A DNA stretch of 64,000 bases from Neptuniibacter caesariensis (GCF_000153345.1 NZ_CH724126.1:402774-466773), one strand, 5' to 3'; positions 48,133 to 57,652 are shown, counted from the first letter of the stretch. Made by a program: numbers and translations. Notes: generated by a model from the sequence alone, not told the origin.

Positions 48133-48190
48133 ATTATTGGAATTGAGTTTATATAATGGACTGCCATCAGTTTAGGGTTATTGGATTAAT

Positions 48191-48823
48191 ATGCCTAGAA
48201 GGACGAAAGAAGAAGCTGAACAAACGCGCTTGTTGTTATTAGAAACGGCCCTCAAGTTGTTTGCTGAGCGAGGTATTGCTCGCACAAGCTTAAAGGATGT
48301 TGCTGCTGAGGCCGGCCTTACACATGGAGCTTTGTACTGGCATTTTAAGAACAGAACTGATCTTGTCGCGGCCCTGTATGACGAGTGTCGTTTCCCTATT
48401 GAAGATCTGTTCCTTGATCAGCTTCAGTCAGCTCGCCAGAATGCTTTGGATTCTTTAGGTGGCTTTTTGGAAGACTGGTGTCGCCTGATCCTTTCTGATG
48501 AGCGCCTTGGCCAAATTTGGACGGTATTTCATTTCCACCATCGTCATGACCCTGAGCTGCTTGCTCTTGCGCCAACGATTGATGAAGAGCATCAAGCGTG
48601 GCTGACGCTGATCGGCAAAATGCTGAAAAAGGCCCGGAAACAGGATCAGATTCCAGCGCTTAGCAAAGGAAAGCGAGACCCGATCCCCGAAGCCGCCTTA
48701 GCGTTAGTGGTTGGTATCATTAGTTGCGTGAAAACATCCAATAACTTTTCTAGTAAAAAAAGTCAGATACGCGCTGCTGTGGCCGGTTTCTTGTATGGCC
48801 TGGAAAGCGTGAAAGCCGCTTAA
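48191..48823 (+). CDS. AcrR-like TetR-family transcriptional regulator
   Basis: 210 residues. The N-terminal TetR HTH (ETALKLFAERGIARTSLKDVA, then LTHGALYWHFKNRTDLVAALY) is very close to AcrR/TtgR repressors of RND pumps. The C-terminal ligand domain follows the AcrR_C plan. No RND operon is adjacent; the RND system at 26.2-30.3 kb is 18 kb away, so any link is a guess. Its last codons overlap the convergent rsmD gene by 4 nt. The upstream region has inverted repeats that may be its operator. Confidence 0.88.
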   Translation: MPRRTKEEAEQTRLLLLETALKLFAERGIARTSLKDVAAEAGLTHGALYWHFKNRTDLVAALYDECRFPIEDLFLDQLQSARQNALDSLGGFLEDWCRLILSDERLGQIWTVFHFHHRHDPELLALAPTIDEEHQAWLTLIGKMLKKARKQDQIPALSKGKRDPIPEAALALVVGIISCVKTSNNFSSKKSQIRAAVAGFLYGLESVKAA

Positions 48824-49434
48824 CTTTCGCGGCTGTATAAACGGTAGCTAACCTGCCCCGCGGTTTTTTCCCGTAGTTGCGTCCAATGAGAGGGCACTTC
48901 CGGCGGACCTAGTTCCGATTCGGTTTCCACATAGATTAAGGCATTGTCAGTTAGCAGGTTATGGCTTTCAAGAAGGGCGCAGCAAGGGCGTACCAAATCT
49001 TTTCTGAAAGGCGGGTCCATAAAGACCAGGTCGTACTGTGCTGATTGGTCTGTGGGCCTGTTTTCCAGCCATTGCAGTACATCAGCCTGGATCACTTCTC
49101 CGTTCTGGCACTTTAGCAGCTGTAAGTTATCTCTTAGCTTGCGGCTGGTGACCGTATTCAGATCAACGAAGGTAGCGCTCTCAGCATCTCGTGATAGTGC
49201 CTCTAATCCCAACGCACCGCTGCCGCTGAACATATCCAGGCAATGGGCGCCCGGTACGGCACTCTGAATCCAGTTGAACAGGGTTTCTCTGACCCGATCG
49301 GGTGTTGGCCTAAGGCCTTCTTCGGCAATAAATTCCAGCTTACGCCCACGCCATTGACCGGCGATGATTCGTAGCTGTGAGCTGGGTAGCTCTACTTTAC
49401 CTGACTGGCGGCGAGATGGATTCCGGCGACCCAT
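48820..49434 (-). CDS. rsmD: 16S rRNA (guanine966-N2)-methyltransferase RsmD
   Basis: SAM-dependent methyltransferase acting on G966 of 16S rRNA. 204 residues. Landmarks are RIIAGQWRGRKLEF, RPTPDRVRETLFNWI, the SAM loop LDMFSGSGALGLEALSR, and the catalytic DLVFMDPPF. A Ser/Arg-rich basic start (MGRRNPSRRQSG) probably helps RNA binding. It follows the M16-like gene by 9 nt on the same strand, so the two form an operon. The cluster with ftsYEX-rpoH is conserved in gammaproteobacteria. Confidence 0.96.
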   Translation of the reverse strand: MGRRNPSRRQSGKVELPSSQLRIIAGQWRGRKLEFIAEEGLRPTPDRVRETLFNWIQSAVPGAHCLDMFSGSGALGLEALSRDAESATFVDLNTVTSRKLRDNLQLLKCQNGEVIQADVLQWLENRPTDQSAQYDLVFMDPPFRKDLVRPCCALLESHNLLTDNALIYVETESELGPPEVPSHWTQLREKTAGQVSYRLYSRES

Positions 49435-49443
49435 AATTGTTCC

Positions 49444-50634
49444 TTAAAGCGAGGGGGACTGAAGAATGCTTATCTGCCCACTAGTTTGCAAGGCTTTATC
49501 GGCGATTTCCAGAACCTGATCTTCATCCAGGTCGAGAATTTCCTCGGCGTAGTCTTCAAGTGTATCCGTTGGCAGTTGATAAAAGGCGACCAGATTCAGC
49601 GCGCTGACCTGATTGTTAATATCGCGCATGCGGTCATGCCACTGCTGGGCGAGCCGTTCCTGACTTGCTTCAACAAGATCATCGGAAAGGTTTTGGCGCA
49701 ACTGAGGCAGTAATGGCCCTGGGTTTTGGTTAGCGCTGAGGATAATCGCACTATAGCCGGATGACTCCAGTGCCGACCAGAGCATGCGAAAATCCAGAGC
49801 CTTTTGTGCTTTGTACTCTTGTAGTAAATCCTGAATCACTTGAGCCGCAAGGCGTTCGTTGAGAAAGGCTTCTGCACTCCGTGGGGGTAGTGTTCGGCCA
49901 AGCAGCAAAGCATAAGATTGTTTACCCTGATCATTACTCAGCTGAAGTGTGGGGGCAGGCAACTCGGGTGTCGACTGGGAAAGCGCACTCTGCGGCAGAG
50001 TTTTATCAATACGTTCAGCCATCTCTTCAGCTTCTTCTCCGCTCACAGCATAGCGGGGCGCATTGAATAACGCTGCGTAGCTGTTGCTTAGCTGTTGATC
50101 AATTGGTTGATTCTGGAGTGGCTGTAACTGTTGATAAAACTGATTTAATAACGCCTGATCGGTTGATTGGTTATTCAGATAGTCTCGCGCCTGGATATTT
50201 TTGATCTCTTTTAACCAATCCCCAGCAATGGCTGGAGACTGAAGGCGGTTCCATATTGCGGCCAGATCAGGAATCGGTTGCTGACTGGCCCAGCGCAAAG
50301 TGATTTCGATTCGATCCTGTTTAGGGGTGACCTGATAGCTAAAATCAGGGCTGGCGATCTCCCTTAATCGGCTTTGTAAAATGGTGCTTTTAAGCTGCTG
50401 GAGCTGGCGTTGCTGATTGTTAAGCGCGGGTGTTGTTGGCAGCAATAAGCTCAGTGTCGTCGGTTGATCCTCGAGTTCCATCCAGTAGACGGTTTTGTTA
50501 TCTGAATGGCTTATCTTCTGGTACTCGACAGGTCCAGGTCCCATGGTCGAAAGCACCGCTATCGCAAGCAAACTGAACCACATGAGCACGGTTAATTGTT
50601 TGCGATTAAAAAAAGGGCGGTATTCATTTGTCAT
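49444..50634 (-). CDS. Degenerate M16 peptidase-like membrane-anchored protein
   Basis: 396 residues. An N-terminal anchor (about 12-31, LTVLMWFSLLAIAVLSTMG) is followed by a single M16-like (insulinase/pitrilysin) region of about 350 residues. The zinc motif HxxEH of active M16 enzymes is absent. In Pseudomonas two M16-family genes lie at this place between rsmD and ftsY; here only one, shortened and inactive-looking, remains. Similarity is judged from position and pattern (ERLAAQVIQDLLQEYKAQKAL and the C-terminal DEDQVLEIADKAL), not alignment. It may act as a non-catalytic partner or chaperone. Co-transcribed with rsmD. Confidence 0.7.
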   Translation of the reverse strand: MTNEYRPFFNRKQLTVLMWFSLLAIAVLSTMGPGPVEYQKISHSDNKTVYWMELEDQPTTLSLLLPTTPALNNQQRQLQQLKSTILQSRLREIASPDFSYQVTPKQDRIEITLRWASQQPIPDLAAIWNRLQSPAIAGDWLKEIKNIQARDYLNNQSTDQALLNQFYQQLQPLQNQPIDQQLSNSYAALFNAPRYAVSGEEAEEMAERIDKTLPQSALSQSTPELPAPTLQLSNDQGKQSYALLLGRTLPPRSAEAFLNERLAAQVIQDLLQEYKAQKALDFRMLWSALESSGYSAIILSANQNPGPLLPQLRQNLSDDLVEASQERLAQQWHDRMRDINNQVSALNLVAFYQLPTDTLEDYAEEILDLDEDQVLEIADKALQTSGQISILQSPSL

Positions 50635-50744
50635 AAGGGTAGTCTCTGGAACAAATCACTGTGATAAGATACCAGACTTTGCGTAAAGACTGCTGCATTT
50701 TCCGTAGTAGATCTTTATTAACGAGCCGGGATCAGGGAGCGAAG

Positions 50745-50882
50745 ATGCCCTCTTTAGTAGATTTATTTATCAGCAAAGGTTGGAACACTGATCTGATCGG
50801 TTATGCGGGCATGCTGATTACCGGGCTCGTCCTGATAGGAATATATCGTTACCTAAGTAGTGACGATTCAGAAAATTCATAG
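50745..50882 (+). CDS. 45-residue single-helix membrane protein upstream of ftsY
   Basis: ATG at 50745 with SD GGGAG 5-6 nt upstream. An upstream in-frame ATG at 50661 would add 28 Arg/Cys-rich residues and lacks a site, so it is rejected. The peptide is MPSLVDLFISKGWNTDLIGY, then one hydrophobic helix (about residues 19-36), then an acidic end (SSDDSENS). It lies 66 nt before ftsY, facing the same way. Not recognised. A role near the SRP receptor or division machinery is possible from position only. Confidence 0.6.
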   Translation: MPSLVDLFISKGWNTDLIGYAGMLITGLVLIGIYRYLSSDDSENS

Positions 50883-50948
50883 TGCAGATTTATTTCAACC
50901 AGTGGCAGCGTCAGTTTATGCTGAGCAGCGGCTGTATGAGGAAGCTAA

Positions 50949-52325
50949 ATGTTTAAGAAGTTAAAATCCATGTTCGGTGGTGGCGCTGCTGAAGAAGAGC
51001 AGAAACCACAACAGGAAGCCGCGCAACAAGAGCAGGAAGTAGAACCCGCTCCGCCTGCCGAACAACCAACTGTTGCAGACGTGCCTGCCGAAACATCTGC
51101 CACTGCGGTAGAAGTAACCTCTGACGCTATTGACGATGCACAGTCGGTGGATGCGCAGGTTGATACTGCAGATGTTGTTGAACCTGCTGAAAAAGAAGAA
51201 CTGCAGGTAGAAACAGACCATATTGATGCACCTGCTACTGAAAATGAGGCGATTATTGAAACGCCCGTTGTCGACGAGCCTGTTGCTGAAATAGCCGAAG
51301 AGCCTGTCGCTGTCGTTGAAGAAGCTGCAGAACCTGCTGTTGAAACGGTTGAAGCCGAAGAAACAGAGGAAATTGTTCAGGAAACGCCAGAGCCGCCGGT
51401 TGAAGAGAAAAAGGGTTTCTTTGCGCGCATCAAGTCGGGTTTGAGCAAAACCAAGGCCAATTTAACCGAGCAACTGGGTAACCTTTTCCTGGGTGCGAAA
51501 GAGATCGATGAAGATCTGCTTGAAGAGATCGAAACCTTGCTGCTGATGGCCGATGTGGGCGTAGAAGCGACAACAGAAATTATTGGACGACTAACCGATA
51601 AAGTTGAACGCAAACAGCTGGGTGATGCTCAGGCACTTCAGGTGGCGCTTAAAGAGGAGTTAGCAGGATTACTGCATCGTTCAGAAGAACCTCTGAATAT
51701 TCAGTGCGAGAAAAAGCCTTATGTCATTCTCATGGTTGGCGTAAACGGCGTAGGTAAAACCACTACGATCGGTAAGCTGGCTAAACGCTTCCAGAGCGAA
51801 GGTAAATCCGTGATGCTGGCGGCCGGCGATACGTTCCGTGCGGCAGCCGTTGAGCAGTTACAGGTGTGGGGCGAGCGAAACAATGTTCCCGTTGTTGCTC
51901 AGCATACGGGCGCCGATTCGGCTTCTGTTATTTATGATGCGGTACAGTCAGCCCAGGCGAAGGGCGTTGATGTTCTTATCGCTGATACAGCGGGCCGTTT
52001 ACAGAACAAAGACAACCTGATGCAAGAGCTGGAAAAGGTGGTACGTGTGACCAAGAAGTTGTCACCGGAAGCACCGCATGAAGTAATGTTGGTTCTGGAT
52101 GCCGGAACCGGTCAGAATGCCTTGAGCCAGGCGAAGATCTTTAAGGATAGCGTGGGTGTCACAGGTATCTCTTTGACCAAGCTTGATGGCACGGCTAAAG
52201 GTGGCGTGATTTTCGCCATTGCGAAACAGATGGATCTGCCGATCCGCTTCATTGGTGTTGGCGAACAAATTGATGATTTGCGGCCGTTTAAGTCGCAGGA
52301 GTTTGTCGACGCCCTGTTTGATTAA
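50949..52325 (+). CDS. ftsY: Signal recognition particle receptor FtsY
   Basis: GTPase that docks SRP-ribosome complexes at the inner membrane. 458 residues. Residues 1 to about 155 form the very acidic A domain (Glu/Ala/Val-rich, low complexity), which attaches to membrane. The NG domain follows from GFFARIKSGLSKTKANLTEQ. The P-loop GVNGVGKTTTIGKLA is at about residue 263; DTFRAAAVEQL, DTAGR and TKLDGTAKGG are all present. It leads the ftsY-ftsE-ftsX-rpoH group and is 55 nt before ftsE. Confidence 0.97.
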   Translation: MFKKLKSMFGGGAAEEEQKPQQEAAQQEQEVEPAPPAEQPTVADVPAETSATAVEVTSDAIDDAQSVDAQVDTADVVEPAEKEELQVETDHIDAPATENEAIIETPVVDEPVAEIAEEPVAVVEEAAEPAVETVEAEETEEIVQETPEPPVEEKKGFFARIKSGLSKTKANLTEQLGNLFLGAKEIDEDLLEEIETLLLMADVGVEATTEIIGRLTDKVERKQLGDAQALQVALKEELAGLLHRSEEPLNIQCEKKPYVILMVGVNGVGKTTTIGKLAKRFQSEGKSVMLAAGDTFRAAAVEQLQVWGERNNVPVVAQHTGADSASVIYDAVQSAQAKGVDVLIADTAGRLQNKDNLMQELEKVVRVTKKLSPEAPHEVMLVLDAGTGQNALSQAKIFKDSVGVTGISLTKLDGTAKGGVIFAIAKQMDLPIRFIGVGEQIDDLRPFKSQEFVDALFD

Positions 52326-52380
52326 TAGCATGAGTTTTGTCTGCTAAATAGCACCGGTTGTAAGGAATTGACGACCCACT

Positions 52381-53040
52381 ATGATTAGTTTTGAAAACGT
52401 CAGTAAACGTTACCCTGAAGGGCATGATGCCCTAAGGGATGTGAACTTTACCCTCAATAGAGGGGAGATGGCGTTTCTAACAGGTCATTCGGGAGCAGGT
52501 AAAAGTACCCTGCTGAAGCTGATCATGTTGATGGAGCGTCCGACGCGCGGTCATGTTTCGGTCGCGAATCAGGATCTGGCTCAGTTCAGCCGTGAGGATA
52601 TTCCTTATCATCGCCGCCGTATTGGGGTGGTATTTCAGAACCATCAGCTCCTTTTTGATCGAACGGTCTTTGATAACGTGGCTTTACCGTTGCAGATCTC
52701 CGGTTACGAGCCGGATGATATTGGCAAGCGTGTGCGTGCAGCCCTCGATAAAGTCGGTTTGCTAAGCAAAGAGAAACTTAATCCAATTACCCTCTCTACT
52801 GGTGAACAGCAGCGTATTGGTATTGCACGAGCCATTGTGCATAAACCGCAACTGCTACTTGCCGATGAGCCGACAGGTAACCTGGATCCGTCACTTTCTG
52901 CTGAAATTATGAGCTTGTTTATGGAGTTTAACCGCCATGGAACCACTGTGCTGATTGCTAGCCATGATTTGGCGTTAATTTCGCGGATGGGACACCGAAC
53001 GTTGATTCTGGATCAGGGAAGGTTGATGCGCGATGGCTAA
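52381..53040 (+). CDS. ftsE: Cell division ATP-binding protein FtsE
   Basis: ATPase of the FtsEX complex, which activates murein hydrolases at the septum. 219 residues. Walker A GHSGAGKST, signature LSTGEQQRIGIARAI, Walker B LLLADEPTGNLD. The start MISFENVSKRYPEGHDAL is typical of FtsE. Its end overlaps ftsX by 8 nt. Confidence 0.97.
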   Translation: MISFENVSKRYPEGHDALRDVNFTLNRGEMAFLTGHSGAGKSTLLKLIMLMERPTRGHVSVANQDLAQFSREDIPYHRRRIGVVFQNHQLLFDRTVFDNVALPLQISGYEPDDIGKRVRAALDKVGLLSKEKLNPITLSTGEQQRIGIARAIVHKPQLLLADEPTGNLDPSLSAEIMSLFMEFNRHGTTVLIASHDLALISRMGHRTLILDQGRLMRDG

Positions 53041-54064
53041 TCGGGAACCGGTAAAACGTGGCGCAGAACGACATCAACGCCCTCAGGAAGCAGCAGTGCA
53101 GCCGGCACCGCAAAGTAAAGGTGCGGCAAAGCATAAAGTTGATCTTGCCGCGCAGAGTAAGAGCTGGATCAGACACCATAAACAAACCGCCAGAGATTCT
53201 TTTCAGCGTCTACGCACTACACCGCTGCCAAGCTTGATGACACTGGCGGTACTGGCCATCGCTTTAGCACTACCGGGCCTGATGTTTGTTGGTCTGAAAA
53301 ATATTCATCAGCTTAGCGGTGAGTGGAAGGGCGATCCAAAAATATCCCTTTATCTGCAGAAAACCTTACCTGATGAAGCGGCTGAGCAGTTTAGTCAAAC
53401 GATGTTACTCAGAGCGGACCTCGCTGCCGTAGAACTGGTGACTAAAGATCAGGGGTTGCATGAATTTCAGCGGATATCCGGTTTCTCGGATGTGATAGGT
53501 TTCTTGAACAAGAACCCGCTACCTGCCGTTGTGGTGGTTCAGCCTGTCGATAACAGTAAAGCGAATCTTGTGAGCTTGCAGACGGAGCTTGGAGCGCTCG
53601 CTGAGGTTGATGAAGCGGTTCTGGACATGGTCTGGGTTGAACGGTTAGCGTCTTTTGTTGAGCTGGCCAATCGTGTGGTACTGGTATTAGGTGCATTGCT
53701 GGCACTCTCTGTTTTGCTGGTGGTAGGTAATACGATCCGGCTATCGATTGAAAACCGCAAAGATGAAATTCAGGTCGCAAAACTGGTTGGCGCGACGGAT
53801 TCCTGGGTAAAACGACCTTTTATCTATACCGGCTTCTGGTTTGGCTTAATCGGAGCGCTGGTTGCCTGGTTGTTTGTGCAAATCAGCTTATTGTTAATTC
53901 AGGAACCTGTGGGCCAGTTAGCCGCGCTTTATCAGAGTGGTTTTGAACTGCAGGGGCTGGGATTTACCGATAGTCTGATTCTGCTTCTAACCGGAGTTGT
54001 GCTTGGTTTGATCGGGGCAAAGCTGGCTGTTGGCCGCCATCTGAAAGAGATCGAGCCTCAGTAA
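53033..54064 (+). CDS. ftsX: Cell division protein FtsX
   Basis: Membrane partner of FtsE, 343 residues. A cytoplasmic basic/Gln-Ala-rich N-terminal stretch (1-60) precedes the first membrane helix at about 63-85. A large periplasmic loop follows, then three helices (about 220-245, 265-290, 310-335), the normal four-helix FtsX topology. Landmarks are FQRLRTTPLPSLMTLAVLAIA and IENRKDEIQVAKLVGATDSWVKRPF. Start overlaps ftsE by 8 nt. Followed by 152 bp before rpoH. Confidence 0.96.
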   Translation: MANREPVKRGAERHQRPQEAAVQPAPQSKGAAKHKVDLAAQSKSWIRHHKQTARDSFQRLRTTPLPSLMTLAVLAIALALPGLMFVGLKNIHQLSGEWKGDPKISLYLQKTLPDEAAEQFSQTMLLRADLAAVELVTKDQGLHEFQRISGFSDVIGFLNKNPLPAVVVVQPVDNSKANLVSLQTELGALAEVDEAVLDMVWVERLASFVELANRVVLVLGALLALSVLLVVGNTIRLSIENRKDEIQVAKLVGATDSWVKRPFIYTGFWFGLIGALVAWLFVQISLLLIQEPVGQLAALYQSGFELQGLGFTDSLILLLTGVVLGLIGAKLAVGRHLKEIEPQ

Positions 54065-54216
54065 CCGGGTAATCATCCTGTCATATTTGCGTTTTATCGT
54101 TTTCCTCGTTATATTTTTCGGTCCGTTGTGTTAATGCACGGATTTTCTGTTGAACTTTTGTATTGGTAATTTGTCATATCTGCGACGATTCACAAGCAGA
54201 ATGATGTGAGGGCTTA
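54065..54216 (+). promoter_or_regulatory. rpoH upstream region
   Basis: 152-bp AT-rich gap between ftsX and rpoH. In related bacteria this gap holds several rpoH promoters. By eye I could not single out a -35/-10 pair with confidence. SD GAGGG is followed by ATG. Confidence 0.35.
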
Positions 54217-55071
54217 ATGGGCACTAGCTTACAAGTTGTTGGAAACCTTTCTCCTGGTCAGAACCTGGATGCGTACGTACAGAATGTAACGGCGATTCCA
54301 GTGCTGAGTGTTGAAGAGGAACGTTCTCTGGCTGAGCGCCTGCACTTTGACGGAGATGTTGAGGCTGCACGCCAGCTGGTTATGTCTCATCTACGTTTTG
54401 TTGTACATGTTGCTAAAACCTACTCGGGTTATGGTCTGCCGTTAGGTGATCTGATCCAGGAAGGTAATGTTGGTCTGATGAAGGCCGTTAAACGCTTTGA
54501 CCCGACTATGGGTGTACGCCTGGTTTCATTTGCCGTGCACTGGGTAAAAGCGGAGATGCACGAATTTATTCTGCGTAACTGGCGTATTGTTAAAGTTGCG
54601 ACCACCAAAGCACAGCGTAAGTTGTTCTTTAACCTGCGTTCCAAGAAAAAATCCCTGAGCTGGATGACGAATGATGAAGTCAATGCCATTGCAGAGGATC
54701 TGGGCGTAGAAGCAAAAGTCGTTCGTCAGATGGAAGGTCGTATGGCTTCCGTTGATACGGCTTTTGATGCGCCGGAAGGTGCTGATGATGAGCAGGCAGC
54801 GTGGGCTCCGGCACATTATCTCGAAGACAAAAGTGCTGATCCGTCTATGCAGCTGGAAGAAGCGAACTGGGAACAGGATTCTCAGCGCCGCCTGATGTCA
54901 GCGATGTCTGAACTTGATGAGCGTAGTAAAGATATTCTTGCGCGCCGTTGGTTAACGGATGATAAAGCAACGTTGCATGAGCTGGCCGCTGAATATGGTG
55001 TATCTGCAGAGCGAATCCGCCAGTTGGAAAAGAATGCGATGAAGAAAATCAGAGTTTCGATGGAAGCCTGA
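54217..55071 (+). CDS. rpoH: Heat-shock sigma factor RpoH (sigma-32)
   Basis: 284 residues. Region 1.2 is [20 protein letters not shown]; region 2 contains [19 protein letters not shown]; the RpoH box is [13 protein letters not shown]; region 4.2 helix-turn-helix is [19 protein letters not shown]. The first 120 nt of the mRNA in other species form a temperature-sensing fold; whether that occurs here needs folding. Followed by a strong terminator. Confidence 0.98.
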   Translation: MGTSLQVVGNLSPGQNLDAYVQNVTAIPVLSVEEERSLAERLHFDGDVEAARQLVMSHLRFVVHVAKTYSGYGLPLGDLIQEGNVGLMKAVKRFDPTMGVRLVSFAVHWVKAEMHEFILRNWRIVKVATTKAQRKLFFNLRSKKKSLSWMTNDEVNAIAEDLGVEAKVVRQMEGRMASVDTAFDAPEGADDEQAAWAPAHYLEDKSADPSMQLEEANWEQDSQRRLMSAMSELDERSKDILARRWLTDDKATLHELAAEYGVSAERIRQLEKNAMKKIRVSMEA

Positions 55072-55094
55072 TTTCTACTACGCCTGTAACTAAG

Positions 55095-55120
55095 AAAACC
55101 GCTTCTATAGCGGTTTTTTT
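55095..55120 (+). terminator. Rho-independent terminator after rpoH
   Basis: Stem AAAACCGCT/AGCGGTTTT with a short loop, extending into a run of T residues, 23 nt after the rpoH stop. Confidence 0.9.
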
Positions 55121-55190
55121 GTGCCTGTTAATTGTCGGAATTTTGCGGCTAAATTCGGTATAATCCCAGCTCGTTTTAACAGGGTCTCAT

Positions 55191-55571
55191 ATGAGCACGC
55201 ATCCACTGCTTCTTATTGCTTCGGTTTTTGGCTTCTGCGCTGTAGCGATTGGTGCATTTGGTGCCCACGCGGTGAAAGGGCAGATCGAACCGGCGTTATA
55301 CGTGGTATACCAGACCGGGGTTGAGTACCATTTCTATCATGCGATTGCCTTGCTCATGCTGGCATTTGCGCCCGAACAACTGGATCGCGTATTGCTTAAA
55401 CGGGCAGCGATGGGTTTTGTTCTGGGGATTCTGTTGTTTTCAGGCAGCTTGTACCTTATGGCATTAACCGGGATGCGATCGTTAGGTATGGTTACACCCG
55501 TGGGTGGGGTTGCTTTCCTTTGTGGATGGGCGCTGTTGGGTTATGCGGCGCTGGCTTCAAACAGGAGATAG
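55191..55571 (+). CDS. DUF423 (YgdD-like) inner-membrane protein
   Basis: 126-residue membrane protein with four hydrophobic helices. Family marks are ASVFGFCAVAIGAFGAHAVKG near the start, YQTGVEYHFYHAIALL, LFSGSLYLMALTG and TPVGGVAFLCGW. Function unknown for the family. It is 4 nt ahead of thiS and probably co-transcribed with it. Confidence 0.92.
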   Translation: MSTHPLLLIASVFGFCAVAIGAFGAHAVKGQIEPALYVVYQTGVEYHFYHAIALLMLAFAPEQLDRVLLKRAAMGFVLGILLFSGSLYLMALTGMRSLGMVTPVGGVAFLCGWALLGYAALASNRR

Positions 55572-55575
55572 ATCA

Positions 55576-55776
55576 ATGCAGGTTCAGGTTAACGGTGAGA
55601 TGCTGCAGGTGCAGGATGGTATCACCCTGACAGGCTTAGTTGAGCAGCTGGAATTGGGCGAGAAACGTATCGCTATCGAGCTCAATCTTGAAATTATTCC
55701 GCGCAGTCAGCATGAAGAAACGATCTTGAAAGAATCAGATCGTGTTGAAATAGTGCATGCGATCGGTGGGGGTTAA
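55576..55776 (+). CDS. thiS: Sulfur carrier protein ThiS
   Basis: 66-residue ubiquitin-like sulfur carrier for the thiazole half of thiamine. It begins MQVQVNGEMLQVQDG and ends in the required Gly-Gly tail (AIGGG). SD AGGAG, 6-7 nt spacer. It starts 4 nt after the DUF423 gene and precedes thiG by 66 nt. There is no TPP riboswitch in front. Confidence 0.95.
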   Translation: MQVQVNGEMLQVQDGITLTGLVEQLELGEKRIAIELNLEIIPRSQHEETILKESDRVEIVHAIGGG

Positions 55777-55842
55777 GCCTAGCGCTTAATCCGCGAATGA
55801 GTACAGCCAGAGTAAATAACAACGACTATTTGGAAATACACC

Positions 55843-56637
55843 ATGTCATTAGAAAATGATCCGCTAATTATCGCAGGCCAGTCTTTTAACTCACGTCTGC
55901 TTATCGGAACGGGTAAATATAAAGATCTGGAAGAAACGCGTCTGGCGATTGAAGCCAGTGGTGCCGAGATCGTGACCGTTGCTGTACGCCGAACTAATAT
56001 TGGTCAGAATGCGGATGAGCCAAACCTGCTGGATGTGATCTCGCCTGAGAAATACACCATTCTGCCTAATACTGCGGGCTGTTTTAATGCCGAAGATGCA
56101 GTGCGCACCTGTAAGTTAGCGCGCGAACTGATGGATGGTCATGATCTGGTTAAACTGGAAGTGCTGGGTGATCAGAAAACCCTGTATCCAAATGTTGTTG
56201 AAACCATCAAAGCCGCAGATGTATTGGTACGTGATGGCTTCAAAGTAATGGTTTATACCAGCGATGACCCTATCGTAGCAAAAGAGCTGGAAGATCTGGG
56301 TTGTGTGTCTATTATGCCTTTGGGCTCAATGATCGGTTCCGGTCTGGGTATTCTGAACCCGCATAACATCAATGTGATCATGGAAGACTGTAAAGTTCCG
56401 GTTCTGGTTGATGCGGGTGTAGGTACCGCTTCCGAAGCGGCTGTTGCAATGGAGATGGGTTGTGAAGCCGTGTTGATGAACTCAGCAATTGCGGGTGCCC
56501 AGAACCCAATCCTGATGGCTTCAGCGATGAAGAAAGCGATTGAAGCGGGTCGTGAAGCCTATCTTGCAGGGCGTATGCCGCGTAAGAAGTACGCGAGTGC
56601 TTCTTCGCCGATGGAAGGTACAATCGTAGGTAAGTAA
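55843..56637 (+). CDS. thiG: Thiazole synthase ThiG
   Basis: Forms the thiazole phosphate of thiamine from deoxyxylulose phosphate, dehydroglycine and ThiS-thiocarboxylate. 264 residues, TIM barrel. Landmarks are [38 protein letters not shown] (Schiff-base Lys region: VKLEVLGD), [12 protein letters not shown] and [17 protein letters not shown]. thiF, thiH/thiO, thiC are not in the window. Confidence 0.97.
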   Translation: MSLENDPLIIAGQSFNSRLLIGTGKYKDLEETRLAIEASGAEIVTVAVRRTNIGQNADEPNLLDVISPEKYTILPNTAGCFNAEDAVRTCKLARELMDGHDLVKLEVLGDQKTLYPNVVETIKAADVLVRDGFKVMVYTSDDPIVAKELEDLGCVSIMPLGSMIGSGLGILNPHNINVIMEDCKVPVLVDAGVGTASEAAVAMEMGCEAVLMNSAIAGAQNPILMASAMKKAIEAGREAYLAGRMPRKKYASASSPMEGTIVGK

Positions 56638-56742
56638 ACGAGGAGAAAACTGTCGGTACTAAGGCAGTTTATCCAGATTATTCAGACGCAGTCTGGTCTT
56701 AGGATCAGGCTGCTTTGTTTTAACGGTATTAGGTTAATTTAG

Positions 56743-57474
56743 ATGTCAGAAGATAACAGCATCGAACAACAAAACCCTGAGCAGAGCGGTGAACAAAAGC
56801 ATATGCGCACCGTGAAAAGTTTTGTGCTGCGAGCCGGTCGTATGACCGAAGGCCAGCAGAAAGCGATGGAGGCAGTCTGGCCAGAGATGGGTCTGGAATT
56901 GCAGCAGGGGATGCTGGATCTTAATGAGGTATTTGGCCGTGAAGCGCCTGTTGTTCTCGAAATCGGTTTTGGGATGGGCGATTCTTTGGTTGAAATGGCT
57001 AAAGATCAGCCTGAGAAAAACTATATCGGAATCGAGGTTCACCGCCCAGGCGTTGGCCGTTTACTGAGTAACGCTGAAAAATCTGAATTAAGTAATGTTC
57101 GGGTTTTCTGTGATGATGCTATTGAGGTTTTAGCTCAGTGTATCCCGGATGGTTCACTCAGCTGCATTCAGCTGTTCTTCCCGGATCCATGGCATAAGAA
57201 GCGTCACCATAAGCGTCGTATTGTTCAGCCTGAATTTGCCCAGACGTTGCGCAAGAAGCTCAAAGTTGGTGGTGTTTTCCATATGGCGACAGACTGGGAG
57301 AACTATGCTGAGCACATGATGGAAGTGATGAGCGAGGCTGATGGTTATCAGAATGTGGCGGGAGACGGTCAGTACTCACCGCAGCCAGAGTGGCGTCCGG
57401 TCACTAAGTTCCAGAAACGTGGCGAGCGTTTGGGGCACGGTGTATGGGATTTGATGTTTGAAAAAACTGCTTAA
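56743..57474 (+). CDS. trmB: tRNA (guanine46-N7)-methyltransferase TrmB
   Basis: SAM-dependent methyltransferase that makes m7G46 in tRNA. 243 residues. SAM motif [27 protein letters not shown], and the signature [16 protein letters not shown] are intact. The N-terminal 30 residues are variable and Gln/Glu-rich. A UUCG-loop terminator follows. Confidence 0.97.
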   Translation: MSEDNSIEQQNPEQSGEQKHMRTVKSFVLRAGRMTEGQQKAMEAVWPEMGLELQQGMLDLNEVFGREAPVVLEIGFGMGDSLVEMAKDQPEKNYIGIEVHRPGVGRLLSNAEKSELSNVRVFCDDAIEVLAQCIPDGSLSCIQLFFPDPWHKKRHHKRRIVQPEFAQTLRKKLKVGGVFHMATDWENYAEHMMEVMSEADGYQNVAGDGQYSPQPEWRPVTKFQKRGERLGHGVWDLMFEKTA

Positions 57475-57494
57475 TCAGTAAGTTATCTAATTTT

Positions 57495-57521
57495 AAACGG
57501 CACCTTCGGGTGCCGTTTTTT
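57495..57521 (+). terminator. Rho-independent terminator after trmB
   Basis: 10-bp stem AAACGGCACC/GGTGCCGTTT with a stable TTCG tetraloop and a following T-run, 20 nt after the trmB stop. Confidence 0.92.
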
Positions 57522-57652
57522 GTTACTAAATAACAATGATCCTTGTTTAGTTACTTCTCAGAAGTGCTCATGTTTACTAAGTATTAATACTGTTTAACTG
57601 TTTGAAAATGATTCTGTATGATAGAGAGATAATGATAAGAACGTAAACTGAC

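Noticed and set aside
55072..55842. TPP riboswitch before thiS-thiG
   Set aside because: I looked for the conserved TPP-riboswitch core between rpoH and thiG and did not find it; thiS follows the DUF423 gene by 4 nt.
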